A DNA stretch of 64,000 nucleotides. Source: Symbiodinium natans (taxonomy: Eukaryota; Sar; Dinophyceae; Suessiales; Symbiodiniaceae). The stretch is from positions 1-64,000 of the forward strand of contig CAJNDS010002713.1 in assembly GCA_905221605.1 (NCBI GenBank), given 5' to 3'. A program made the position numbers and the translations under genes. Below are positions 1-8,754 of this stretch, in pieces (the stretch's first letter is position 1; each line of letters begins with the position of its first letter). Under the pieces are notes generated by a model. It was not told the origin of the DNA. It was given only the letters and a program-made list of their open reading frames with translations, and did no database searches.

Positions 1-3
1 AAG

Positions 4-3000
4 ATGGAGGCCGACGAGAGAAGGAGACGTGAGCAGGAAGCATTGTCGGCAGCTGTGAGCAACCCATTTGGGGGTGCTTCAAGTGCAGCAGCTGCTGGGA
101 GTCCTACGGCAAAGGCTTCTTCTCCTCCACCGGCGCCATCACAGAACCTGCATGTTGGAAGTAACCGTGCAGAGAAGTATCTGCCAGCATTGCCGCTCAT
201 CGATAATGTTTCGATGGGAAAAGGGCGTGTGAGAGAGCTGGAGGAGTACCATCGGTGGTGCGAGGTGCTTGCTTCCTGGCTGGCGTTGATAGACGACAAC
301 TATGTCAATGAGTTGCGCCAGGCAATGACGCATGACCGTGAAATCAAGCAGTCTGACATGGCAGTTCCGGTAGCCTCGCGTTCGGCAAGGTTGTTTTACT
401 ACCTGCAACAAAGTCTGCAGAAGTTCGAACGTGGGATGGAACTGGTGAGAAGCACGTCGATGCGTCAAGGACAAGCTGCTTGTGGTTATGAGGTAATGCG
501 TCAGATGCACCAGACCTTCAGCATTGTCTCTCGCATGGAGGCCATTGCTGTGAGAGATGAAGCCCTTCGCCTAACTTCGAAGGCGAGTTCGTACAAGCGA
601 CCGCTTGACTGCGTCCGCTTCCTTGAGGACGAGCTTGGGAAGGTAGACCAGAAGCTGCATCGGTTCCATGAACTGAGGCTTGGAGCATCTGATCGTTCAA
701 CCCTTCTTCTTCAATCTGTCAGCCCAGAGTGTAGGCATTACGTTGTCCTGCATGGAAAGTCTGGGAGTTGGGAGGAACTGGTTGAAAGCATCCGGTTCTA
801 CGAGGAGCAAACCCGATTGTGTGATGCTGGTTCGCTGAATGCAGTTGGGGAGCGCGGCCTCTGCTGGAACTGTGGCAAATCAGGCCATATGAGTTGGCAG
901 TGCCCCGACAAGAGCTCTGGCAAAGGGAAGAAGAGGGATGAACCGAAAGGTGGAAAGCCTTCTGGTTCCAAGAATCGAGAGAAGAGCCCTAAAGGGAAGG
1001 GCAAAGGCAAAGGGAAGACAGACAAAGGAAAGGGTGGGAAGCCCAAGGGGAAGCCCAAGAACAAAGGAAAGCCCAAGGGCCGAGCTGTGGAAGACGAGCA
1101 GTCTGATCAGGTGATGGCAATGCGGTCTCATCATCTGAGTGGCTTGGGTCCGGGGACAAGAACTAATGAGCCCAATGAATCTGAGCCCCCTCGTCTCACC
1201 ATGACGAACGGAGAGATCGAGAGACTGAACCAGTCATCCTCTAGGAATAGCTCTTTCGCATGGCTCATTGATAGTGGAGCCACCTGCCACGTGTTGTCAG
1301 AGAGTGCGTTGGGTTTTTACGAAGTCGTCAAGGAGCATTCGGGACCTCTTCCTGTGCTCATGAGTGCTAGCGATACGCCCATGGAATGTGTCAAGTTGGT
1401 TGACATTCGGGTGAAGTTTGGGAAGTTGGGGCCCGTAGTGCTTCAACAGGTCTTGGTTTGCAAGATTGGTTTCAATGTAGTCAGTTCTTGGCAAGCATCC
1501 CTTTCGGGATGGAGTACCTGGCTCACCTCAGAGCCTGGAGCAAGCTGCTTGGTGAAGCAGACGGAACGAGGTTCCTCGATGTGGGTGCCTTTGGTTCGTG
1601 AAGCCAGGAGCTGGTGGGCGGTGGCTAAGGAGATTGGCCCTACCAAGGCAAAGCCGAAAGGAAGAAGAAGCAAAGGGGACTCACCCAAGCCGGGGTGGAG
1701 CCCGAACGACGACGCGATGGAAGTGGATAAGGTGCAGAAGAAGGCACCGCCCAACGTAGGAAGAGCATTGGAGGTGACGCCTTTTAAGTTTTTGTTGCGA
1801 GCATTTTCAGTGAAGCAACATGTGGGGGAACATGAGCTGCATGAGCATGTTTTTCAGGAGCGTTTGAGTGGATGTGAGCATGCTGCAGTTGCGAAAGTAG
1901 GAGTAGACCTGGAAACCCCACCCTCTGCATGTTGTGCTGAAGCTTTATGTTCCGCCGCAGCTGTTTTGCTTAAGTCTGCAAGCAACACGTATTTGGAGAA
2001 GCAAACCAGTAGGAACACACGCTGTGGAGAGAAGGGTTTTGAGTGCGTAGGGGTAGGGCCTGTGCCGCTCCAGCCTCAGAGTGTTTGCGTTAGGAGTAGG
2101 AGTGCCTTGCGTGTAGGACGTAGGAGTGACTTGCACCCCAGCTCTTGTGTGCCTGAGCGTTTGATGGGACAGAGTGAAGAGAGGAAGTGTGCCTTTCGGA
2201 GCTTGCGTTGGCCAGGAGTGTTTCTGAAAGCATTGCTGGTGTTGTGTGCTCTAGGAGTGTTTTGCTCAAAGCCTGGAGCCTGTGTAAGGGACTTTGGAAA
2301 GGATGGAGCTTCCGGAAGCCTCGCCTCCGCTCTGTCTTGTGAACTCCCAAAGTGGGAGTGTGGCCCAGGTGGAAGCCTTTTCGACGAGCATGATTGCTCG
2401 TCTTGCGCACCGTTTCGAGGAGGAAGGTCAGCTGTCTCTTTCGAGGCAGCTTCTCCAAAACATCGACCTTTTTACCTCGACCCCTGGCTCGGTCGAACGG
2501 CTGTTGGGGATTCCAGCCTGCCTTGGGGAGTTGGAGACACAGGAGTTGGTGGTCAATACAAGCGGCATTGCGGTGAAGCAACCTATGCTCATTGCCGAGC
2601 TGCGAGCCATTGCTGCTCCGACGGTGGACCAGTCGGTTTTGACGGACACCCTCGTCGAAGTGCACGACCGTCGTGCAGAGTATGCAAGGTATGGCTATGT
2701 TTTGACCACCATGGGGGTGGTAGTCGCCGATGTGACTGCTACCATCCGCCAACCGCACCTTCCATGCGAGCAAAGGGGGTACTGGCGCAACAATCAGGTT
2801 GGCATCCAGCTCACCTTGAAGAAATTCCTTCTGTACCTGGAGGCGATTCGAGAGTTGCGGTGCCATCCTGCTCAATACCAGTTGTTCGAGGCAGGGCTAG
2901 CAAGTATTCTGCCAAACGAGCTCAAGGTCGAGCGTGTGCCGGCTGCCGACTTGAGAGCGCTTTTGGCGGACGTGCTCGTCCAGAGCAACCGCCGGGTGAC

Positions 3001-6000
3001 CTTGGCTGCTCAACCGCCAACTATAATACCGGATGTTACACCATCCGCGTCGGGCGGCACGGCACCGCCTCTTCACAAAAGTGCCCCAGCTCCACCTCCT
3101 TCGGGGTGGGCTTTGCTCAACCAAGCGCGTGCAAAAGCCGAGGCAATGATTCGATTGCATGCCGACATGAAGAGAGCTGCAACAGCCGAGGTGGCTCCAT
3201 CATCGTCTACGGGCCCCGCTTTTCCACCAGGGCCTCCGGCTTTCTTGCCGTTCAGCCCTCCTTCCCCGCTTACGCCGTCCGTCTTTTCCTATGCTCCATC
3301 TTCGGCACCAGGCACGCCTATGGAAGCAGGCATGCCTCTAACTCCGCCTCCTCTACCTCCTCCATCTTGGGCACCAGGCACGCCTATGGAAGCAAGCCTG
3401 CCTATACCTCCGCCTCCTCTACCTCCTCCATCGACACCGCACCCAGATACATTGAGGGAGCTTGCGGGCGAGGTTCCAATGGAGGTCGAGATGCCGATGA
3501 CGCCCGTGGAGGCATTCGGTGCCCCTGGGACCCCTATGGACGTGAGTTCCGAGGTCCCAAGGGAGCCAATGGTCGGTGGGATTGGAAGTCCGGGGAGCGC
3601 TTCTCCTTTGACCCCGCCGGCAGAGACGAGTATGGTGGTTCCAAATCCACCGATGGACAATTCGGATGTGGGAAACTCGGGCTCCGAGATGGATTGATAT
3701 GCTTGGGTATGGGCCCTGAGGGCCTAAAAGCCGGGCATGAGTTGCTCCGATCTTCGCTGCAATGCACAAAATTGGTAGGAGTAGGTCTGAAAGCCCTGCT
3801 GTTTGCAGTAGGAGACTGGTTGTGTGCATTAGGAGGTAGGGTAGGAGCGTTTGAGTGCTTGGTAGGTGACTGTGAGTGCAGCCTGCCTGCCGCGAATGGG
3901 TCTGCACACTGTCCCTCTGTGCCCAGGTCTTCATGGAAAGGAAGCAGTGCCTTGGCTTTAGGGTTGGTTCTGGGTTTGGTTTTCAGAGGTTGGCTGCGTA
4001 GGTGCGTGCAGCTTTTGAGTGTGCGCCGTAGGAGTAGGCTGAAGTTTGTGCGTGTAACTTTGGTAGGACGTGTGCCACGTAGGTCTTGGAGTGTTGTGCG
4101 CCGCCTGTTGTTTTTGCGTGGCGTGCTTGTTTGTGAGTTGAAAGCTGAGCCTACGGGCGAGGAAGCAAAAGGGCCAATGATGAAACGTTGGCGTGCCTTT
4201 CAGAAGTGGGCCTTGTGTGGGCTTCGGTCCCTGCGGGGGTCCGAGCAAAAGAAGGCCGTGGCACGTTCTGAGGCCCTGCGTATGCTTGCTGGTTTGCCGA
4301 CCCCGGTTGTTGTGAATTCGGAGTCGGAGGAAGAGTTGATTCCTGATCCGTTGGAAGCTGAACTTGCGAAACCCAGCGGAAGTGAACCCCCTAGGCCCTC
4401 CGATGTTCGAAAGAAACCCCGTGTGGAGAATGTTCCCTCAGGTGAACCGGGTGCCCTGAGTTCCCCGGAGGTGGTGAGCGATGCTCTGGATCCTGAGGTT
4501 CCGGTCTATTTGACCTCGGAGCGGCTGAAGGCGCACCGAAATAAGGGCCACCAACCTTATCTTAGTTGCTGTGACACATGTCAAAGCGCTAGAGGGAGAG
4601 TGCCGGCTCGTAGGAAGCACATGAAACACCACCACGGACCCGGAGAGTTGCAAGTCGACTTTGGATTTTTCGGAAAGAATGTTCGTTTCCTTCTCATGGT
4701 TCATGTGGTGTCGGGGTACATACATACCGTGGTCTTAGGACCTGAGGATGAAGTGCCCGCTGTATCGGTTTGCAAAGCCTTTACGGAAATGGGATTGAGT
4801 GGATTGGACATTGTTGTCCACGGGGACCAAGAAAATCTCCTCGAGAGTGTTTTCCGCAATGCAGCGAAACACCGGACATTCGGGGGGAGGTCAATGCACT
4901 GGGTCCCGTTCGCGATAAACAGACCTCAAGCGAAGGGCATCGTTGAACGCCATGTTTGCCTTGTGAAAGAAGCGTTCTGGTCTGTTTGGCTGGGCTTAGA
5001 AGAGCGTGTAGGTGAAAAGTTGCCTCTAGGGAGCCATCTGTTTGTTGAGGCCATGAGGTACTCTGTGAGGATGCATAACTTGTTTCATGTGTCCAAGGAA
5101 CACAGCACGCCGTTGGAGAGACTGCGTGGGTCGACAGTTCAGCCAGTGAAGAGCTGTGAGTTTGGGGTTGTGGGCTTTGGGAAGCCTCAGAAGGACTACC
5201 CAGAGCACCGCGGAAAGCGCTTGGTGAGGGCACTCTATGTAGGACCTCACGGTGCTAATGGATCTGGGATTCGAGTCTTTGTTCCAATAGGTATTGGAAA
5301 GCCCCCTCGTTTGGAAATCTTCAGCTCTTTTCGTGCCAAAGATCCAGTGGAGTTTGACAAAGCTGCTTTGCGTGACCTTCGAGGTAATAAGGAAGACCCT
5401 GAAAGACCCATCAAGTTCGATGTTCCAATCGATGGTCCGAGTCCGCCGCTTGATTCCCCAAATCTCCCTGAAGGAAGTCTTGAGTTTCCTGTTGAACGCA
5501 CCGAACCACCTGCTCTTGAGGGCCCTGAAGCAATGGAAGAAGAAGGAGAGTTGGATGGGTATTCTCCGGATTTTTCGGACGTGCCTGAAGAAACAGGCAT
5601 GGAGGTTGAGCCTCCCGGAGGCGTAGGTCTTGAGGACCTCGACGCCCCTATGGATCCAGGAGAAGACGATGCCATGGAAGAGGGCCTGACGTGGCTCTAT
5701 GAGCATGGCCTTAGGCAACTCTTTGATGGGCCTGACTTGAGAGTGACGACAAAAATCCGTAAGGGAGATAATGTCAAAGAGTGGTTCCGTATGAAGTTTG
5801 GTGGAAAGAAGATTTGGGTCCATGTCCCGGACAATGCGGTTTGCGAAGTTTCTGGCAAGGTTTTGCCTCGTAAGCATCTTGAAGAAGGTATGAGACTCGA
5901 GCTCTCAGAACTTGATGCTTTTGGTGTAGCTACGATTATAGGAGAAGCTGAGGCCCGTAAACGAGCTACACGGAGAATCCATACGACTAGGTGGGTTCTG

Positions 6001-8244
6001 ACTTCGAAACCGTCGGCCACGAACCCTGAACGGGTTCGTGCTCGTCTGGTTGTGAGAGACTACGCATTTGGATCCAATCCTCTAGCTGATGGGATATATT
6101 CCCCCACCACGTCTTTGGAAGCCTTGAGAGGTGTCCTTGCTATTCATGCTGTCAGAGGTGGCACCTTGTTGTCAGCAGATGTGAGCGTTGCCTTCATGCA
6201 AGCGCCTGTGCAGGGAGTAGAGTGTATCCGGTTTCCGAATGGGATGTATGATGAGGAGAACAAGCCGCTGTTTGCGCAGCTACACAAAGCCATGAATGGC
6301 TTGAGAGTAGGACCACTGAGCTGGTACCTAGAGTTTACAAGCACGCTGCGTAAGCAGTTTGGGTTTGGTGAGACTGCCGACCCTACTGTGCATCACCGGC
6401 TTGAGAAGGATGGTGCGCTGACCTTGGTGTTAGTGTATGTTGACGATCTCATCATCTTTTCCCAGAATCCGCCAGTTGCCAAGGATCTGTACGCTAAGCT
6501 AGCGAAGATCTATAAAATGAAGCAGACAGGGCTTCTAGAACCTGGCAAGACTGGGCAGCTCGAGTTCTTGGGTCGAGTGATCGCCCGAACCACTGAGCAC
6601 GGGCCTGTGTTCTTTGGCCTGAAGCCGGGGTACTTGAAGTCGCTTGGAGAAGAGTTTGGCATTAGCGGAAAAGGTGTGAAACCAGTGCTGGGAAACCTCG
6701 AGAGGGAGTACCGGAAGAAGGAGGCTGGAACACCTATCAGCACTGAGGCGTATGAACGCTATAGACGTGTGCTTGGTAAGTTGATGTGGGCAAGCCTGAC
6801 GTTGCCGCATTTGTCCTACCCGGTAGGATTTCTGGGCCGGTATCAGAGTGACCCAGATAGCCAGGCAGAAGCTTGCTTGAGACGCGTGGTTCGCTGGGTG
6901 ATGGCTTTGCCTGAGTACCTTCAGCGATTTTCGGCAGAAGCGTTGGAGTATCCTTGCTGCGCTTCGGAAACCATGCTCTCTGGCTTTGTGGATGCGTCAT
7001 GGAACATTTGCTCTGTGTCTGGTGCTATCGTGAAGTGGCATGGCATCATGATCAAAACTTTCTCGCGGAAACAGTCGGTGACCGCGTTGAGTTCGGCGGA
7101 GGCCGAATTGGCAGCCCTGACTGAGGCAGCCAAAGAGTCGGTGTACTTGTCTTTGCTCATGGAAACGCTCCTGTATGGAATGCCCAAAGGAGAGACCGGT
7201 GAGTTTCCGATTCACCTGGCTTCGGATTCGGAAGCCGCTTTGTCGATTAGCAAAATGACGGGGTTGTTACGCCGTGTTCGGCACCTGGAGCTTCGTCATC
7301 GCTATCTTCAAGAGCTAGTCCACCTGGAAAGGCTGATTCTAAGCTTCATCAGTGGAGAACGGAATCCAGCCGATGGACTGACGAAATCTCCTGAGGAGTT
7401 GTTGCTTGAGCATTTGCTGGTTGCGTGTGGACTGGAAAGAGTGTGTGAAGAAGACCTTCAGGGTCTTGTAGTTCCTGAACACCTTCGTGAACGAATGGAA
7501 GAACTTGAAGAAGTATGTGAAAAGCTTGAGAAAATCCCGACAAACCTGGCGAAGTACGAGCCAGTGGCAAGAGACCTTGCGTTGGGATCTGTTCCTCTGC
7601 TTGTGATCGAGGTGTTTTGTTCAACGGACAGTGCGTTGTGCCGAGCGTGTGCTCGTGACCGAGTAGCATATATAGGCATAACTGAGAAAGAAGACTTCTT
7701 AAGCAAGAGTACTCAAATGTTTCTAGGAGAGGTCTTGCTGTGTCTGTTGAGTAGGAAACCGCCCCAGATCTATGTCCACATAGCTTCCCCGTGTACCGCT
7801 GGATGTAGCTACCGCTTTAAGAACTGGCATCGACCGAAGTTTCGACATCGGTGGCGAGAGCAGGTCAAAAAGCATGTTGCCTCTTGGAAAGCTTTAGGAC
7901 GACTTCTTGAGGACCGCTGCAAAGAGATCCTGGTTACCCAGGAATGGCCAAAGAACTGTGGTCTTTGGAAGGAGGAAAGTTATCTGAAAGAAAAGAAGCG
8001 CCTTGGTCTGAACTTTGGAAGGGTTGTGGACCGTTGTGCCTTCGACGGGGTCTTTAAGCGGTGGTTCTTTGCTACAAACCGAGAGGAGTGGAGTGAAATC
8101 TTCTCTGGAAAGCCCTGTGACAAAAGTCATCAGCATGTTTCACTTGCTAGTGTCGAAGAAACAGGTATCTATCCGACTAAACTGGGTAGAGCTCTTTTGC
8201 GTGCTGCGAAAGTCACGTTAGGTCTTGTAGGAACACCTTCTTAG
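4..8244 (+). CDS. Ty1/copia Gag-Pol polyprotein with C-terminal methyltransferase-like domain
   Basis: This 2746-codon frame encodes the replication proteins of a copia retrotransposon. Visible in order: an N-terminal Gag region; a CCHC zinc knuckle at about residues 287-300 (CWNCGKSGHMSWQC); a Lys/Gly-rich basic stretch at 305-360; an aspartic protease motif WLIDSGATCHVL near 420; integrase with an HHCC-type finger ending CCDTC near 1525, then Asp in LQVDFG, Asp in HGDQEN and Glu in GIVERH (about 1550-1650); reverse transcriptase from about 1990 with YVDDLIIFS near 2145; RNase H with GFVDASWN near 2327 and SSAEAELAAL; and a C-terminal domain from about 2530 starting VIEVFCSTDSALCRA with SPCTAGC near 2594, resembling motifs I and IV of C5-methyltransferase-like folds. 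Residues about 595-1390 are Cys/Arg/Ser-rich and unlike normal copia protein; another frame looks coding there. The ATG is at base 4, but the true start could lie upstream. Confidence 0.9.
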   Translation: MEADERRRREQEALSAAVSNPFGGASSAAAAGSPTAKASSPPPAPSQNLHVGSNRAEKYLPALPLIDNVSMGKGRVRELEEYHRWCEVLASWLALIDDNYVNELRQAMTHDREIKQSDMAVPVASRSARLFYYLQQSLQKFERGMELVRSTSMRQGQAACGYEVMRQMHQTFSIVSRMEAIAVRDEALRLTSKASSYKRPLDCVRFLEDELGKVDQKLHRFHELRLGASDRSTLLLQSVSPECRHYVVLHGKSGSWEELVESIRFYEEQTRLCDAGSLNAVGERGLCWNCGKSGHMSWQCPDKSSGKGKKRDEPKGGKPSGSKNREKSPKGKGKGKGKTDKGKGGKPKGKPKNKGKPKGRAVEDEQSDQVMAMRSHHLSGLGPGTRTNEPNESEPPRLTMTNGEIERLNQSSSRNSSFAWLIDSGATCHVLSESALGFYEVVKEHSGPLPVLMSASDTPMECVKLVDIRVKFGKLGPVVLQQVLVCKIGFNVVSSWQASLSGWSTWLTSEPGASCLVKQTERGSSMWVPLVREARSWWAVAKEIGPTKAKPKGRRSKGDSPKPGWSPNDDAMEVDKVQKKAPPNVGRALEVTPFKFLLRAFSVKQHVGEHELHEHVFQERLSGCEHAAVAKVGVDLETPPSACCAEALCSAAAVLLKSASNTYLEKQTSRNTRCGEKGFECVGVGPVPLQPQSVCVRSRSALRVGRRSDLHPSSCVPERLMGQSEERKCAFRSLRWPGVFLKALLVLCALGVFCSKPGACVRDFGKDGASGSLASALSCELPKWECGPGGSLFDEHDCSSCAPFRGGRSAVSFEAASPKHRPFYLDPWLGRTAVGDSSLPWGVGDTGVGGQYKRHCGEATYAHCRAASHCCSDGGPVGFDGHPRRSARPSCRVCKVWLCFDHHGGGSRRCDCYHPPTAPSMRAKGVLAQQSGWHPAHLEEIPSVPGGDSRVAVPSCSIPVVRGRASKYSAKRAQGRACAGCRLESAFGGRARPEQPPGDLGCSTANYNTGCYTIRVGRHGTASSQKCPSSTSFGVGFAQPSACKSRGNDSIACRHEESCNSRGGSIIVYGPRFSTRASGFLAVQPSFPAYAVRLFLCSIFGTRHAYGSRHASNSASSTSSILGTRHAYGSKPAYTSASSTSSIDTAPRYIEGACGRGSNGGRDADDARGGIRCPWDPYGREFRGPKGANGRWDWKSGERFSFDPAGRDEYGGSKSTDGQFGCGKLGLRDGLICLGMGPEGLKAGHELLRSSLQCTKLVGVGLKALLFAVGDWLCALGGRVGAFECLVGDCECSLPAANGSAHCPSVPRSSWKGSSALALGLVLGLVFRGWLRRCVQLLSVRRRSRLKFVRVTLVGRVPRRSWSVVRRLLFLRGVLVCELKAEPTGEEAKGPMMKRWRAFQKWALCGLRSLRGSEQKKAVARSEALRMLAGLPTPVVVNSESEEELIPDPLEAELAKPSGSEPPRPSDVRKKPRVENVPSGEPGALSSPEVVSDALDPEVPVYLTSERLKAHRNKGHQPYLSCCDTCQSARGRVPARRKHMKHHHGPGELQVDFGFFGKNVRFLLMVHVVSGYIHTVVLGPEDEVPAVSVCKAFTEMGLSGLDIVVHGDQENLLESVFRNAAKHRTFGGRSMHWVPFAINRPQAKGIVERHVCLVKEAFWSVWLGLEERVGEKLPLGSHLFVEAMRYSVRMHNLFHVSKEHSTPLERLRGSTVQPVKSCEFGVVGFGKPQKDYPEHRGKRLVRALYVGPHGANGSGIRVFVPIGIGKPPRLEIFSSFRAKDPVEFDKAALRDLRGNKEDPERPIKFDVPIDGPSPPLDSPNLPEGSLEFPVERTEPPALEGPEAMEEEGELDGYSPDFSDVPEETGMEVEPPGGVGLEDLDAPMDPGEDDAMEEGLTWLYEHGLRQLFDGPDLRVTTKIRKGDNVKEWFRMKFGGKKIWVHVPDNAVCEVSGKVLPRKHLEEGMRLELSELDAFGVATIIGEAEARKRATRRIHTTRWVLTSKPSATNPERVRARLVVRDYAFGSNPLADGIYSPTTSLEALRGVLAIHAVRGGTLLSADVSVAFMQAPVQGVECIRFPNGMYDEENKPLFAQLHKAMNGLRVGPLSWYLEFTSTLRKQFGFGETADPTVHHRLEKDGALTLVLVYVDDLIIFSQNPPVAKDLYAKLAKIYKMKQTGLLEPGKTGQLEFLGRVIARTTEHGPVFFGLKPGYLKSLGEEFGISGKGVKPVLGNLEREYRKKEAGTPISTEAYERYRRVLGKLMWASLTLPHLSYPVGFLGRYQSDPDSQAEACLRRVVRWVMALPEYLQRFSAEALEYPCCASETMLSGFVDASWNICSVSGAIVKWHGIMIKTFSRKQSVTALSSAEAELAALTEAAKESVYLSLLMETLLYGMPKGETGEFPIHLASDSEAALSISKMTGLLRRVRHLELRHRYLQELVHLERLILSFISGERNPADGLTKSPEELLLEHLLVACGLERVCEEDLQGLVVPEHLRERMEELEEVCEKLEKIPTNLAKYEPVARDLALGSVPLLVIEVFCSTDSALCRACARDRVAYIGITEKEDFLSKSTQMFLGEVLLCLLSRKPPQIYVHIASPCTAGCSYRFKNWHRPKFRHRWREQVKKHVASWKALGRLLEDRCKEILVTQEWPKNCGLWKEESYLKEKKRLGLNFGRVVDRCAFDGVFKRWFFATNREEWSEIFSGKPCDKSHQHVSLASVEETGIYPTKLGRALLRAAKVTLGLVGTPS
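2303..3697 (+). CDS. Overlapping frame inside the copia polyprotein, proline-rich protein of unknown function
   Basis: A second open frame of about 464 codons lies in the +1 frame relative to the polyprotein. An upstream in-frame stop is at 2285 and the first ATG at 2303. Its translation looks more like real protein than the polyprotein frame over the same bases: the first 250 residues are helical with balanced composition (for example LIAELRAIAAPTVDQS), and the rest is Pro-rich with repeated APGTPMEA and PPPLPPP units. The polyprotein frame here is Cys-, Arg- and Ser-rich, typical of an off-frame reading. I do not recognise a family. It may be a captured gene or an accessory retrotransposon protein. 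Expression would need internal initiation, splicing or frameshifting, and none of these is shown by the sequence. Confidence 0.5.
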   Translation: MELPEASPPLCLVNSQSGSVAQVEAFSTSMIARLAHRFEEEGQLSLSRQLLQNIDLFTSTPGSVERLLGIPACLGELETQELVVNTSGIAVKQPMLIAELRAIAAPTVDQSVLTDTLVEVHDRRAEYARYGYVLTTMGVVVADVTATIRQPHLPCEQRGYWRNNQVGIQLTLKKFLLYLEAIRELRCHPAQYQLFEAGLASILPNELKVERVPAADLRALLADVLVQSNRRVTLAAQPPTIIPDVTPSASGGTAPPLHKSAPAPPPSGWALLNQARAKAEAMIRLHADMKRAATAEVAPSSSTGPAFPPGPPAFLPFSPPSPLTPSVFSYAPSSAPGTPMEAGMPLTPPPLPPPSWAPGTPMEASLPIPPPPLPPPSTPHPDTLRELAGEVPMEVEMPMTPVEAFGAPGTPMDVSSEVPREPMVGGIGSPGSASPLTPPAETSMVVPNPPMDNSDVGNSGSEMD

Positions 8245-8350
8245 GTCGGCAGTAGGAGTGCTCGCTTTCGGACTTTGCCTGGGATGAGATGTTTAAGCAC
8301 TGGAAACACCGAACTGTGAAGAAGTGCGTGGCTCTGAGGCATCACAGTCC

Positions 8351-8359
8351 AAGCGGGGG
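8351..8359 (+). other. Polypurine tract of the first copia element
   Basis: AAGCGGGGG sits directly before TGTGAAAG, the expected arrangement for plus-strand priming next to a 3' LTR. It lies 107 bases after the polyprotein stop. Confidence 0.6.
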
Positions 8360-8754
8360 TGTGAAAGTTCCTGTCTAAGGACATGTTAACTTTGTTGTCC
8401 TGCATGCTGGCTCAGAGTTGTGTGTGTGTAGTTGTAGGAACTCCGTAGTTGTGCCTTGGAGGCTCGACGGGAGTGCTGCTTTAAGTGGGAAAGCCTTTTG
8501 AAGTGCTTGAGTTGTAGGGATGTGTGTCTGGAAGCTGTAGAAGTGACTGTGCACGTTTTTGCTTGCTTTAGGTGTAGTTGGGTAGGTCCCGAGAACTCCC
8601 ACTGACGTTTGAGTTTGTTTTGTGGCTGTGGAAAACACGTGGCAGAGCAGAGTTTTCACCTGTGTGTAAAGAGTTTCACTGACGAAGCCTCCGGCTTATG
8701 ACTTTGGCTCAAGTCGTGAGAAAAGAGGGTTCAGCGCGCTGCTGTGTTTTCACA
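8360..8754 (+). repeat. Probable 3' LTR of the first copia element
   Basis: The segment begins TGTGAAA and ends TTTCACA, giving short inverted termini with the canonical TG and CA, and it follows a polypurine tract. The 5' LTR is outside the window, so the boundaries rest on termini and position only. An 11-base match to the spliced-leader 3' end (TTTGGCTCAAG) lies at 8703-8713. Confidence 0.5.

Larger units (their letters stand above)
1..8754 (+). mobile_element. Ty1/copia LTR retrotransposon, 5' end outside window
   Basis: A single long polyprotein frame in copia order (Gag, protease, integrase, reverse transcriptase, RNase H) is followed by a purine-rich tract and a probable 3' LTR. The 5' LTR and primer-binding site would lie left of base 1, so the full length and target duplication cannot be seen. 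The long frame is unbroken, which suggests a fairly recent insertion. Confidence 0.88.

Noticed and set aside
139-8136. Minus-strand frames opposite the first copia polyprotein (up to 283 codons)
   Set aside because: Antisense shadows of a strongly supported sense frame, with no motif of their own.
8245-8660. Minus-strand frame at 8375-8659 after the first polyprotein as a gene
   Set aside because: Lies inside the probable LTR, with no motif.
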